Below, piece by piece: positions 1-12,403 of a stretch of 64,000 nucleotides of DNA. The first letter of the stretch is position 1. The number at the start of each line of letters is the position of its first letter. The position numbers and the translations under genes are program-made. A model generated the notes under the pieces. That model was not told the origin of the DNA, did no database searches, and saw only the letters and a program-made list of their open reading frames with translations. Where the stretch lies: contig OX345646.1 in assembly GCA_947044365.1 (NCBI GenBank), positions 3,046,827 to 3,110,826 of the forward strand, given 5' to 3'. The DNA comes from Petrosia ficiformis. Taxonomy: Eukaryota > Porifera > Demospongiae > Haplosclerida > Petrosiidae.

Positions 1-96
1 GTATTATATATGTAAAAAATAATTATTATAATAATTATTATTTTAAGTTATATAACTCCCCATGCTCGCTTTCAATGTCCTAGTATAGTTATTACT

Positions 97-385
97 TTGA
101 TTATCTACTCTCCTTACTTTTTAAAGAATCTTTAGGAATATATTTCAGGTAGAACAACTATTAGTTCCAGTTTCTGTGTAAACTATAAGCAGCTTTCTTC
201 CTGTTGGTCTGTAGAGCTTGAGCAAGTGTTATAGTATTACATGCCACACCATTAACCTAGAATAATGCAACCTCTTTAACAACAAATAAAATGCATAGTC
301 ATGTATATAGCACAAACATATATACTTATATACATTACACCTTGTGGAAAGCAATCATAGGGATGACCATAAAAATGTTTTTAAT
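97..385 (+). repeat. Dispersed repeat family A, copy 1
   Basis: About 290 bp. It shares with the other copies the ordered blocks TATCTACTCTCCTTACTTTT, a TTTCAGGTAGAAC-like block, a GTCTGTAGAGCTTGAGCA-like block, a CATTAA..GAC..GC block, ATGCATAGTC, and the end GAAAGCAATCAT...CCATAAAAA. The ends look weakly inverted (CTATGANTGCTTT outward in several copies), which suggests a MITE, but the ends were not fixed. Confidence 0.6.
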
Positions 386-929
386 AGTAACGCTACTGAT
401 AAAAGTCTATAACCACTTGTATTAAATTGAATTACTAAAAGGGTGTTTTAGTTAATTAACATTATTGACCTCAAAATTAGTTTGTGATGACTTTATATGT
501 AATATATAGTTTAATGTCATAGTGTTAATACATGATTATACTGTAACATATTAATGAAGATACATAAAAAAGAATGGGGAGGAGAATTATAATTGGTGCT
601 ATGAACTTTTTTTGAGATCATGGTGAACATGAACGACTTAACTAATACTGGTAATTATTGTGTTATACCAAACCAATAACTAGTACCTTCCCACAACACC
701 AATTCTCACACAATCTAAAGGTCATTCATGTTCACCTTGGCATCAGGAAAACATCCATAAGTTGCATCATTCCCGTTATTCATTTTCTGGCAATATCACA
801 TACATTTCAGTATGGAGAGATCTAGAAGTGATTAGAATCAAGGAATTCAAAGTATCGGCTGTTGACATAGTGAACAAGTTATATGGAGATACTAGTTGCA
901 TCCAACATTCCTCGTTAATCATGGCTGAC

Positions 930-1215
930 TTTCTTAAGCACAATAGGCTATTATATTTATTGTTTTGGTTATCTTACTTTTAAAGGATATTTCAGGCAGA
1001 ACAGGTATTAGTAGAGCTTCATCATCCATTCTATTACGTGCCATGATCATTAATTGACCAAGCGCCCGGAATGACGCAGCTTCCTTAACTATGTATACAA
1101 TGCATAGTCGTGCACATATGTGACACAAGCAATATATATATATATAATTATATATATACATGTATATCCTGTAAAAAGCAATCATGGGGTTGTCCCTGCT
1201 GGCCATTAAAAAAGA
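930..1215 (+). repeat. Dispersed repeat family A, copy 2
   Basis: It has the same ordered blocks as the copy at 97-385, including TATGTATACAATGCATAGTC and the terminal AAAAGCAATCATGGGG...GGCCATTAAAAA. An (AT)n tract lies inside, as in other copies. Confidence 0.6.
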
Positions 1216-1867
1216 CTAAATATTAATTTTATTGAAAGATTATTGGCAACACCTCTAACAAGCTCATCTATATTGGTTTGCTGATAAACTTTCCACTTAC
1301 AAGTTTCGTAAAATATAACTCCATTTTCAGTTATATTTGAAAACAAGTTGAATTATGATGTTAATGTTATAACCAAAACGTTTAGCCACTTTGATTGGTT
1401 TGCAGAATTTTGTCCAAGTTTGTATACATAATTGAATCTGTTGTTCCAAAATTGTCAACGTTGACACAGTGAAAACTGACAAAATGAGAAGTTGAATTGA
1501 AAATTGGGAATTTGCAAAATGGGAAATTGACAAAATAAGAAGACACTATTAGATGTACATGTGTAAACACAAAAGTAAGTTTAATAATTTTTTTACTTGA
1601 ATACATAACTTCATTCATTTGCTTGCTTATCATAAAAGAGGCTATTTCTATACGTAGTTCAACTATTTATGTAGTTAAGTACAGTGTTTATTTATTTGAT
1701 GCTTAAGAAAAGAGGGGATTTGGTAGCAGTAGTGCATGGCTTTAGCTATACCTGTTGATGTGGTATTGTAATCTATAGTCAGCATAGCTTTAAAAAAACT
1801 TTGTACCGAACAAACCACATTTCTACAATAGTATTTTATTGATAAAAATGCTGAAGAAAAGCAACAC

Positions 1868-2360
1868 TGTGATTGCTTCAGTACTGTGTCATCATTCAGT
1901 AATCATGGGTGATTTACTCATGCCTGAATCACAACAGCTTTCTTTATAATTATTTACTCTTCTTACTTGTAAAAGGTTGTACAACTTTTGGAAAATATAA
2001 TTCATTTAAAACATTTCCATTATCTACATAAGGTACAAGTAGCTTTCCTCATGCTCATACCTGAATCACAACAGACTATTATAGTTTTCATTATAATTAT
2101 CTACTCTTCTTACTTGTAAAAGGTTGTTGTAGAACTTTTGGAAAATATAATTCAGTTAAAACATTTCCATTATCTACATAAGCTACAAGTAGCTTTCCTC
2201 ATGCTGGTCTGTAGACCTTGAGGGCATGTTCTATTATGCGTTACATCCATTAATTGACCGAGCTTCCCTGCCGAATGATGCAATTTCCTTAACTATGTAT
2301 ACAATGCATATGTGAGTTATATAATATATTATCATATACATTCACATCCCTTGTTGGATA
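1868..2360 (+). repeat. Dispersed repeat family A, composite copy
   Basis: It begins with the 5-prime block seen at 14276 and 40840 (TAATCATGGGTGATTTACTCATGCC). The part with TTATCTACTCTTCTTACTTG is present twice (about 1955 and 2095), so an internal duplication or a nested copy is likely. It ends in the ATGTATACAATGCATATG block. Confidence 0.55.
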
Positions 2361-4507
2361 CGCATATCCAACAAGTGATATTTCTCTGTATCAGTACAAT
2401 AATTTATTTAATATAACTAGCTCTTCAAAGGTGCTTTGACAAGGTAAAACCCAGACTAGTGTTATTATCTCCAGCTACTATCACCTTGGAAGTAAGACTC
2501 TTTAGTACTGGCATAGAGAAACGTCCTGTTATTATTACAAATAAACTTACCTCATTCAGAATTTAACACAATTCATTAGTACAATTTTTACAATTTCCAA
2601 AATCTCTTTCCAGCTGTTATTACTTGGTGGCATGTGACAATAAAACTTCCGGTACGATAACCACACAAGTGCAATACTGTAAAATATCATCATGATATGC
2701 TGATTGAATGCCTAATTCAAAATGTGTGCCGGGATTTTGTTGTTTCCATAGGTAAACATATATATTATATATATAGTTTGAACTGGTGGGAAAGCAATCA
2801 AATGGCCAAGGTGGTCATAATTACAAAAACAGTAATATTTCAATCCTCTGTGCAGTGATGGTTGCAGAAAAGATATGCTCTTTTATGGTCCAAAACACCA
2901 TTTAGTTGTCACATGTGTTATATACATAGTCAACATTGTTCTTGTGTTTAGCTATACACTAGAGGATGAGATCATTATTTTACTCCAGCCTCCAGAAACA
3001 ATAAAGAAAAACTTGGTACCCTCAGTTGGACCTTCTGTCCCAGTTGCTACGACAACACCTACTGTTCCAACTACTCCAGGACCAAATGGTACGAGTTACA
3101 TACAGATGTATACATGTATTTGCCTCAAATATAGATTTTCACTTGTTCCTCTACATTAGTGCTTGATATCCTATTTTGATATATTTAATGTTTAAAATAT
3201 TGAATCACATTGAGTTGAGTCATTAGGAACTCATAACAAATTTAAACCTATTGCTTCCACACAGACGTGTATAATTGTATATAGTGCAATTACCCAAGTC
3301 AAACTGGATTCAGTTCACAGTGTTTGAATCTATAGTAGTGCAGCTTGCAAATTTTAAACTATGAATTTATAACGAGCTTAATTTCAACTCAACATGATTC
3401 TATTTCAGTTACATGCAGTCTTTTTGGTGGTTATTTCTTACCAAGGTTTACCTACTCCCATTTAACCACTTGGAGGTTAAAAGCAGACCTTTCGTCTCTC
3501 GTGATATGTTGACACGATTTTCATGCCCCATGGGCTTGTTCTCCAACACAACATGCTTCTCTCACGATTTTGTACTTTAATTTCCAATTTAACAAAGGAG
3601 TAAAATTACCTTTCAATACTGTTATGTGATGACAAAAGCCAAGAGTGCTATGAGGACTCCTTTTCCATCACAAATGAAATTGACTATTTCAATGTAATTC
3701 TATATATATATATATATATATATATACATAATTTATATATATATATATATATATATGGTACATCTATCATCCACACATACATTGTGTATGTTTTTATGTA
3801 ATCATTCTTATCATGTAGCCCCTTCACAACCAACACCTGTGACTTCACCAACTTTCCCCACTGGACTAACTGCTGTAGTGCCACCTATGGCACCAATTGC
3901 CCCGCCCCCTCAACCTAATGAACCTCTGGAAGGATATTCAGAAAACCAATCACAGTTTCAAGCACCTGTTTCCCCAGAAGGAATGCCTCCTCCTTCTCCT
4001 TCGCGTCCTCCTCCTCCTCCTCTTCCCCCTTCTTCTCGTCCTCCTTTTCCATCACCTTCTCGTCCTGCACCTCCTCCTCCATTAGGTACAATAGTTATAT
4101 GTTAGAATTGTATGTGTATTATATTGTATTGTGAAACTATTTCTCGGGAAGATACATTTTTGCCCACAAAATATTTTAATGCTTACCTTTATATTTGTAT
4201 TTTCTGCACTTTGCTCAGGTACTAAATCGCATACTAAACATTTGAATGTAAATGCAAGTGTTTGTTTTATACGGTCATTCATATGTATATTATAAGTACA
4301 TGTATATAATTATTATATTAGCTAACTCCCATGTAAAGGAGATGACCCTTTAACATTGCTATCTGTTGGTATACATGTAAATGATATAAATAATATACAT
4401 TATTTGTATATATGTTTTGCAAATTAACTTATAAATTATATATAAAGCTTTATTAAAATAACACATTGTATGGAATATATGTATCCTACTTACATTTCTC
4501 ATTACAG

Positions 4508-4702
4508 CCCCTCCTCCACCATCTCCTGTTGCAAGCACACCACCTCCTCCACCACCACCCCCTCCTCCACCCCCTCCTCTTCCTCCACCCTCTGTTGGAG
4601 TTCCACCACCACCACCACCACCTCCTCCTCCTCCTCCTCCTCCTCCCCCACCTGGTCCAGGTATTCCTTCATGTCCTGGTACTCCTCCTCCTTCTCCTGG
4701 AG
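4508..4702 (+). CDS. Proline-rich exon of the Abi copy (crossover donor exon)
   Basis: This phase 1-1 exon is almost only proline codons and ends in a block reading PGPGIPSCPGTP then SPGG. Its donor, GGAG|GTAATATACATAA, and the following intron recur after the exon at 6825-7142. The two exons therefore share their 3-prime halves, which marks the boundary of the internal duplication. Confidence 0.7.
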
Positions 4703-5359
4703 GTAATATACATAATTACATAAAACAATTATATGTATTATTGAGCTGGAACAGAAAAAGGACATGTTTTGCTTATAGTGAACAAACAAGGAAATACCAT
4801 ACACTGTGTCTATGTATAATACCTGTACTATTGTATAAGCACTTTGCAGCAGTGTTTTGTTATCTGCTATGTATGTAAACATGTACATGTATGTATTGGC
4901 AGGAGCCCATAATTTAAAAATAAAGGTAAGAGCGTGAAATGACTACGCACTTGATTAAAACACCTGGTGGAGCTGTTGTTACTATTATTAAACTAATTGT
5001 TATTCGTTATTATTAATAAAATTAATAATAATCACTTGAGTGGGACCACATGTGAGTTGGCATGCTGAAAATATACCACGTTGTAGCCCTTGTATACATG
5101 TAGCTGCTCTTTGAGCAAATCATTGCCCCTTTGAATGATGCTTGCAGTAAACAAGAGCATCATATCCATAATGTACTGTAACTAGCAGTTGTTTTGACTT
5201 TGAGCACACATTTGAGGTCCTGTCTCCTATTAGTCAGGTGTGGCCTGACCCTTGCGAAATGCGGAGGGTCAGGACCGGTACAGTAACAGTTTTTGTTTTG
5301 GCCACAGATTTTCTGTGGCGGCACAGGACGTGATGTCAAATAAATTGCAATTATAACAC

Positions 5360-5551
5360 ATGAATAATTTTATAAGAGTAATGGCGGAAGAAACTGTAGC
5401 CAGAAAGCTAGGTTATGTGTTGAAAGATGATAAATGCCTTCATTTGGGTAATGATGTGTTTGCAGTTAATCAACGGGGTATGGAAAATCCTTCTGCTATG
5501 GGCGTCTACCTTTCTTTATTCGATATGATGGACTTTCATTTGTTGTTATAG
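5360..5551 (+). other. Short unassigned open stretch in an intron of the Abi copy
   Basis: A 63-codon open stretch reads MAEETVARKLGYVLKDDKC from an internal ATG at 5381. I recognise no family. It follows a repeat fragment at 5234 (AGTCAGGTGTGGCCTGACCC) that also occurs at 38785. It is probably transposon debris. Confidence 0.2.
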
Positions 5552-5992
5552 TAGTCACACTTCTGACTGCTATCATGAAAGACCAGGTATTAGATACACT
5601 CTTTGTTTTATTCACAATATCTTCATATTCATTGTCATTTTCTACTTACAAGCAACAGAGAGATAGTAACACAACTCCCAACAGCTCTGTCAAGTGTTTC
5701 AATCAAGTGCATAGTCGTTTCATGCTCCTACAGTACCTCTCTCAGTGCTCATTCACTTTAAGTTTCAGTACATGTATGTACATAATTATAATTTGAAGTA
5801 ACAATGGAAGAGAAAGTATGACATGTAATGGAACAATATTTCCTGGATACTGATATTACAGATATCCCAAAATAAACATTAATAATTATTTAAATTATTC
5901 AACCATATAATTATAACAAGTATGTATGCACTATGCAGACAAGACTATTTGAAACCATTCATATTATACAATATTACTAATGTATTTTTCAG

Positions 5993-6172
5993 GTCCTCCT
6001 CCTCCTCCTCCTCCTCCTCCTCCTCCTCCTCCACCACCAGTACCTCTTGCTCCTGTAGTATTAAAGAAACAGTCAACTACTACTCCCCCTGTGAAGAAAG
6101 CTCGACCGACAAGCTCAGGAGGTGGAGGTTTATTGGGATTTGACCCTTCAAAAATTGTACTCAAGAAAACAG
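5993..6172 (+). CDS. Abi-copy exon with polyproline and LKKT motif, first duplicate
   Basis: It encodes a run of about 15 prolines, then VVLKKQ, a GGGGLLGF turn and FDPSKIVLKKTG. It is the same exon type as 8527-8706 and the single exon 54299-54475 of the intact gene. All three are followed by the same intron start, GTACACTGAATAAT. Confidence 0.75.
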
Positions 6173-6824
6173 GTACACTGAATAATTTTAGTGAGCTAAG
6201 GAGTACCAGTATTCTTTATGGCTTACTTTGTACCTCGGGAAGACAATTATACTAACCACTTCCATATAGCAATATAAAGCATAAGACAAAGTAGATGTAC
6301 TTATGTAGGGTTATATGTAAGTGGTTAGTATACATGTAAGTTTGTTGCTGAGGTACCATCCCAATCTAGTTTTTGTGCTTTTTTGGTTTTAATATCCATA
6401 CATCATGATTCAAAGGTAATGCTAAATGGAAGAAACATGGTGACAAGGTGAACACACATATACGTAGTTTATGATGAATTCTTTCTGCATTTTTGCTAGC
6501 CTTGTTATTGAAATAAGAGAATTGCTATGCATACATGTATGTTCTGTCTGCAGCCATTGTACATTACTTATATAGCTTGCATGTACATGTACATGTGGTA
6601 TGTACATGTACTGTGTACTGTACTGTAATTTCAATAACAGTACTACTTTGCATCAGTGTTTTATTATTTTGCTAATGTACATATATGTACATGGCGGCAT
6701 GTACATGTATGTATGTTATACAAACATGTATGTATTGGTTTACATAAATAATTATATCATAGATGTACATGTACATGTAGTTGTGCACCAGATACCAAGT
6801 TAATTACCATTCAAATTCTTACAG

Positions 6825-7142
6825 GCAGTAAATTTCGTTCAGAGAGTGGTTCATCTGAGTCTCCTAAGGTTCATGAAGATAATGTTCAGCCCAAAGCTGT
6901 TCAAGCAGGAGCAGTTGCCAAAAAAACTGAGCTTCCTTTACCTGTCACACTCCAGTCAATACACCCAGCTCCCTCATCGTCTAAGTCCATACCAGTAGGA
7001 ACAACGGCCCCACCACCACCTCCTCCTCCTCCTCCTCCACCCTCTCCTGGAGTTCCACCTCCTCCTCCTCCTCCACCTGGTCCAGGTATCCCACCCCCTC
7101 CTCCCATTTCTGGTGCTCCTCCTCCTCCACCTCCTCCTGGAG
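6825..7142 (+). CDS. Chimeric exon of the Abi copy
   Basis: The 5-prime half (GSKFRSESGSSESPKV) matches the exon at 11292 and the intact exon at 55791. The 3-prime half (PGPGIPPPPP to PPPGG) and its donor and intron match the exon at 4508. This is a fusion of two different exon types, joined inside the CCT/CCA arrays. Confidence 0.75.
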
Positions 7143-7619
7143 GTAATATACATAAGCATACAATTACTATATGTTTGTTTACATGTATTTGTCAGCTGAA
7201 ATAAAAAGAAGCACATGTTTGGTTACAGTGAACAATCAAAAAATCACCATACAATCAATACGTCAGGAGCTGATGAGTGGCAAAGCCATGCAGAAGCATC
7301 CACCTGTATTACATGTACTTCCTGAAAACTCAGACTGTCTAATTATTTGTTTGCTGATCAGTTTAAGTATCTATGATAATATTATATGTACATGTATGTA
7401 AGGGAGGGGAGTGTTTTACTTATTCATCAGCCACTTGAGTGACCTGCATGTCGATATATTACTACTCACGTAAAGTGGAAGATTTTGTCAATGAAAATGA
7501 AAGTAGACAGTCTGTTTTCTCAGACCTTCATGTTTTCGCCACTTATAAGCTCCTGAATATATACAATACTACTGTAGTGCATGTATAAATACTGTAGTGT
7601 AAATGTTGTACATGTGCAG

Positions 7620-7920
7620 GGTTCTATCTACTTGGCAGAGGGGAAGCTTTCCCCCACTAAAGTTTAGCTTCCCCCCAAAAAATTCATAGTAAAACTCCCA
7701 AATAGTCTCTACAGTGGTTTGCAAAACACATTTCGGAAACAATAGTGGACAATTACAAAGTTGAAAAGACACACAAAATCTCCTTATGATATAATCACTC
7801 GTAACTTTTCACTTTTCGTAATCTCCAATCTATTATTGCACTAATTAAATGGGTGTGGTTTAATGAAATGTGGTGTGGTCAACACCCTTCCTCCCCAAAC
7901 AAAAATCTGTAGATAGAACC
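7620..7920. mobile_element. MITE with 12-bp terminal inverted repeats
   Basis: GGTTCTATCTAC at 7620-7631 is matched exactly by GTAGATAGAACC at 7909-7920. The interior is non-coding. It lies in the intron after the chimeric exon of the Abi copy. A target duplication was not identified. Confidence 0.6.
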
Positions 7921-8526
7921 ATGATGTGTAAATACTGTAGATAAAGAAATTACAAGTTGCATATATATTAATGTGTCCAGCTAATTGAAATCGTCATACT
8001 CAATACTTGACAGGGAACATAGGTACCTCATGCACAATTATATGGATGAAGTACAGTCAAGTACTCCAACAGCACAGATATATACGTAGCTACTTGTAGT
8101 GTATATATCCAAGTGGAATAACTACTGCCCTTTCTTAATAGCAATGTTTGTTGGTCTCATGTACAAAATGGTCTAATAAAGATGATAGGTGTTTGATTAA
8201 ATGAAATGTCAATGCCCTTTTCATGTGCTCATTCACTTTAATTTTTAGTATGTACATAATGTATGTTATAATTATATTATAATTATAATTATTATAATAT
8301 TATAATTATATTATAATTAACTAACTATTCGGGAGGAGAAAAATGGGAGTTTAATGGAACAATATTTTCTGGATACTAAGCATCATTACTTTGATATGAT
8401 CCCAAAATAAACATTTACAGATAATCAATTATTCAACCAATTTTGTCTATATAACAAGTATGTATGCACTATGCAGACAATACGACTTGAAACTTCAAAT
8501 TATACAACACTGTTACTTTTTTTCAG

Positions 8527-8706
8527 ATGGTCCTCCTCCTCCTCCTCCTCCTCCTCCTCCTCCACCACCACCAGCACCTCTGGGACCTGTAGTATTAAAG
8601 AAACAGTCAACTACTGCTCCCCCTGTGAAGAAAGCTCGACCGACAAGCTCAGGAGGTGGAGGTTTGTTGGGATTTGACCCTTCAAAAATTGTACTTAAGA
8701 AAACAG
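8527..8706 (+). CDS. Abi-copy exon with polyproline and LKKT motif, second duplicate
   Basis: It is near-identical to 5993-6172 after the proline run (VVLKKQSTT, KKARPTSSGGGG, FDPSKIVLKKTG). The introns before both duplicates also match, sharing TGTATGCACTATGCAGACAA about 60 bp before the acceptor, so a genomic segment was duplicated rather than a lone exon. Confidence 0.75.
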
Positions 8707-9103
8707 GTACACTGAATAATTTAGTGATGAACAATACTGATGCTTATGTATTCAATACTCTGATACTTAATACTATACTTAATTGATTCTCATGCGGTAT
8801 GGAGTTTATTGCTTTGGTGACCTGTCTATATAATTATCATTTGGTTATCCATTCTATCCTTTCTGTTTTGAATGGGATTTCATCCTTACACTACTGGTCT
8901 TGCTGTAGCTCACATTAATAATTGACCAAACTCCCACGGAACGATGCAACTTAATTATAATTCTTCATTATAATCAGTTTTAATCATGTGTAGTGGAGGA
9001 AACCATATAATTTATTGACTGATTACTAGTCTAAGCTAGATTTGGAACTGAAATACATTAGCAAAACTTATACAAATGCTGTTAAAAAGTAAAAACAAGT
9101 ATA

Positions 9104-10070
9104 GTCTATTCACGTTCAGGAGTCGCGAACATTTGTGGTTACGCTTTCCTTATACGTCGCCGTATTGACATGCAACAAACACCATTCTACTCGTCGTAAC
9201 TTGCTGAATTCAACAATGTGTGACACAATTGCAAAGCATAAACTATACGAATTGTACCATTAAACTCCATGCAGGAATACCTAAGACCACAAGGAATTTA
9301 CAAAATACTTCAAAATAAGTGGCTTATAAGTAGGCACTGTGCAATTTATACACTGCAATTAATATTTCAATACTATATTATTTATAATTATCTATTCTCC
9401 ATCACTACTGATGCTGCCATCTGATTCTGAATTGCTGTTTAAGTGTTTTCCCTCTGATGACTCATCTGATTCTCCTCCAAAATGAATAATAAACTCCTCT
9501 ATGTATTAGATTAGTGGTTTTCTAATTTATCTCTAAAATGGCTGATGTTCTTCTCCATTGTACAGGTCCTACTCTCCAGAAACCTTCATAAGTGAGACAA
9601 ACCAAATTAATATGACTTTTTACTTTTAACCAACATAACATCTACATGTTCTCTACTTTCTTCAAATTTCTTATTTGGAGATGTAAAGGAACTTCCATCC
9701 AGCATTCTCTTCTCCATCAGGACACGGTTAACAGTGGACTCTGAGAAGCTGTGGCTTCATCGGTCTTCTTACATCACTTAGGTGGAGTGGACTTCTATTT
9801 CTTACTTTGCCTATCCAAATAGTCATGTAAATGACAAATAGTACTCTTGAAGGTGCTCTTGACTCGTTTTCCCATTGCCATGTCAATTCTAACTACAGAT
9901 GGAGGTCGATAAACACAGCAACACTTTCTCTAAAGTTCCTGCCTAGACAAGTGGGTATACACAAAGTAAGTACACGCTCACGTGAGAGACCACAAACACA
10001 TAATAATTTTACATTCCCATGATGCAATTCTTTTGCTGTTGACTTCCGCGACTCCTGAACTTGAATAGAC
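9104..10070 (-). mobile_element. Decayed DNA transposon with about 25-bp TIRs and transposase remnants
   Basis: AGTCTATTCACGTTCAGGAG near 9104 is mirrored by CTCCTGAACTTGAATAGACT near 10070 (one mismatch). On the minus strand the interior still reads like a helix-turn-helix transposase start (MAMGKRVKSTFKSTICHL near 9870), a block TVNRVLMEKRMLDG then FTSPNKKFEE near 9710, and an acidic C-terminal tail (GGESDESSEGK then SDGSISSDGE and a stop near 9400). Stops and frameshifts interrupt it and no catalytic core is left. It sits in an intron of the Abi copy. Confidence 0.65.
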
Positions 10071-10429
10071 TTTAGTAATAATAAAGTTGATGGGTTTCAG
10101 ACATGAGAACGTAATTAGCAATGATTTAATACTTCCTCGTCACAAAACAGTCATACAGATACTTTTTTCCAATACATCTTGTTTTTAATGCAAAAGTACA
10201 TAATTATACAGATGTATAAAAATAGAGGAAAAGAGTACATTGTAGCATTCTATTCCTTCAGAAAATATTTTTTTCTCAACAGAATAATACTGGCACACAA
10301 TACACAGAAAGATAGCGAGAAAAAGTTATCCCTATGGCACTAGTGTCTCCATCTTTCTGTGTACTGTGAATATTAGATCTTTGATAAAACTGAAGTTAGA
10401 GTCGTTCAGTGGTTCCATTCCATCATTGC

Positions 10430-10745
10430 TGATGACTTCACGATGACTAAAACTCAATAACTTATTATCATAACAATTTTTTTCTTACTTTTTAAAGATT
10501 CCTGCATCATTTTTATAATATCCCTTTAGTACAGCAACTATTTGTTGCAGTTTTACAACCTGCTCATTTCCTAGCATTTCATGTGCAGTCTGTAACTTGA
10601 GTGCACATTCTTTAACGGCCCCTCGAATAACATAACTATGTATACAATGCATACATACATCATACATGTATGTGACACAAGATATAATTATGTATAGTTC
10701 GAACCTGTGTGAAAGCAATCATGAGATGGCTTGCATGGCCATAAA
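10430..10745 (+). repeat. Dispersed repeat family A, copy in an Abi-copy intron
   Basis: It carries TTCTTACTTTTTAAAGATTC, TATGTATACAATGCATACAT, and the end GAAAGCAATCATGAGATGG...GGCCATAAAAAG. It is the same family as 97-385. Confidence 0.55.
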
Positions 10746-12263
10746 AAGCTCTTATTGATGTACACTGACTATTCCATCAGTACACTTATCACAATATCAG
10801 TTACATCATTGTTGATACTGTTAAATTGATACATTACTATTTAAATGTACACTGATGTGTACCATATTGAAGGATGTACAAGTATATGTATATATATATA
10901 CAGGCATATACACATATACAATGCACAATGTACTTTTGCCAGCCTCATGATTGAAATACGATAATTACTATGTTTAGGAACAAATTTTCTCTATGCAGCC
11001 AATGATGTAATGCCTTAGCTTGGTTAGCTTGCACATGTGGTATGTACATGTAGTAGTATATGTACATGTAAGTATATGTATGTATGTACTGTAGTGTACT
11101 GGACTCTGTGGGTATACTGCAACAACAGTGTCATTCTGCAACACAGCAGCACTGTACATAGTGTTTTGAGCTCTTCTGTATATGACATGTACATACATGT
11201 ATGTGTATCTTATGAATTGTACATTGTTGTGTACAAACAAGTATATATCATAGTTGTATTTACACAATGTACTTGTTATACATTCTTATAGGGAGTAGAT
11301 TTCGTTCAGAGAGTGATTTGTCAGAATCTCCCAATAATGAAAATAAGATGACATCTGAAAGCATTCCAGAGACCAAAGGCTCTCCAAAGGTTCATCCAGA
11401 AGCAGGATCAATTAGCAGAAAAACTGAACTTCCTTTACCTGGTACACCCCAATCAATGATTCCAGTTCCCTCATCAAGTGTACCATCCAACTCTGCACCT
11501 GGAGGAACACAGGCCCCACCACCACCACCACCACCACCTCCTCCTCCTCCACCAGATACAGGAAGCTCAATCCCTCCTCCACTACCTCCTGGATCTGGTA
11601 AGTTAAAATTGATTGATTGTATGTGTACTGACAGATGGATGGATGGATGGATGGATAGGTGGATGCAATTATTTTGCCTGTCTCTATGATTTTTTTTTAT
11701 TTTAGCTGGACCTGGAGGAATTCCACCACCACCTCCTCCTCCTCCTCCTCCACCACCACCTCCACCAGCATTATCAGCTGCACCAGGTATAATCAATAAT
11801 TTTGTTCATAATTAATGTAATAATTATATAGTCATTAGAAACTCATTATTGTAAAGTCGTTATCGATTTCCACAAACTTTTAAATGTGTATACAAATATT
11901 AGTTTTGTTTTAGTTCAACAATAATAACTACTTTTTAGTTGTAGTTACAGTCTGGCTGGTTTCTCAAATTTCAATAGCTATAGTCAATAATTTTATGATT
12001 ATTAAAAAGATTTAAGTTTTGGCTAACAATTAAAGGTGCCATTAATTATTAGCTGATTCTCATTTATGTAGACCTGTTTAATATTATACATGTAGGTTTT
12101 AGTTATAGTTATATAGTTAAAATTATAACTATTTAACAAAAGACTTAAAGATTTTAAAAAATGATCATAAATTCATTAGCATTATAATAATTATCATCTT
12201 TCTTTGCCACTTTCTAATAATCTACTATGCAAGCTCTACTTACTCAACTATTCTATTCTACAG

Positions 12264-12403
12264 TTAAAAAGACTACCACATCTACTGTCCCTAAACAGTC
12301 TGTTCCCAAACAACAACCTGTTGCCTTTAATCCTGATGACATCCTGAAAGTTAAACTTGGCAGAAGAACAAAGGCTCCTGTGGATCCTCCACCTCCATCC
12401 TGA
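12264..12403 (+). CDS. Last exon of the Abi copy, ending in a premature stop
   Basis: It encodes VKKTTTSTVPKQSVPKQQ and FNPDDILKVKLGRRTK, nearly base-identical to 57511-57640. In the intact gene a run of proline codons, then CCGGAAACTAAGTCC, leads to the donor and on to the SH3 exon. Here the proline run is shortened by a number of bases not divisible by three, and CC TGA AAC gives a stop at 12401-12403. No SH3-like exon was found between here and 16 kb. Confidence 0.8.

Larger units (their letters stand above)
1..2988. other. Repeat-rich region without a supported gene
   Basis: No exon is supported here. The stretch holds several copies of one dispersed repeat (about 97-385, 930-1215, 1868-2360 and 2730-2835) and an inverted pair near 620-745 (TGGTGAACATGAAC against GTTCATGTTCACC, imperfect). 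Exons 1 and 2 of an Abi gene, expected upstream of the exon at 2989, are not seen, but they could lie beyond the left edge. A reading frame open from an ATG at 2875 runs into the exon at 2989. Because the sequence just before 2989 resembles the intron end before the same exon of the intact gene, this extension is probably intron read-through. Confidence 0.6.
2989..12403 (+). pseudogene. Partial, internally duplicated copy of the Abl-interactor gene (proline-rich middle only)
   Basis: Exons read from splice sites: 2989-3088, 3819-4085, 4508-4702, 5993-6172, 6825-7142, 8527-8706, 11292-11597, 11706-11786 and 12264-12403. Each matches an exon of the intact Abi gene at 51088-57711, and the reading phase is conserved throughout (phase 0 in, then phase 1 at every junction). 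The exon at 12264 differs from its counterpart at 57511 at only about two positions over roughly 130 bp. A deletion in the proline codons then shifts the frame and makes a TGA at 12401. The N-terminal Abi helical exons and the SH3 exon are absent from the window. AATAAA lies at 12631. All nine exons are open, so a transcribed decoy-like gene remains possible; pseudogene is the cautious call. Confidence 0.8.

Noticed and set aside
2875..2988. In-frame hydrophobic leader before the first exon of the Abi copy, resembling a signal anchor
   Set aside because: The last bases match the intron end before the same exon of the intact gene, so it is probably read-through of an intron.
4502..4888. Long minus-strand open frames with poly-Glu, poly-Gly or poly-Val runs opposite the proline exons (also 5964, 6901, 11392, 56023)
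   Set aside because: They are antisense shadows of CCT/CCA proline codons, with no splice or domain support.
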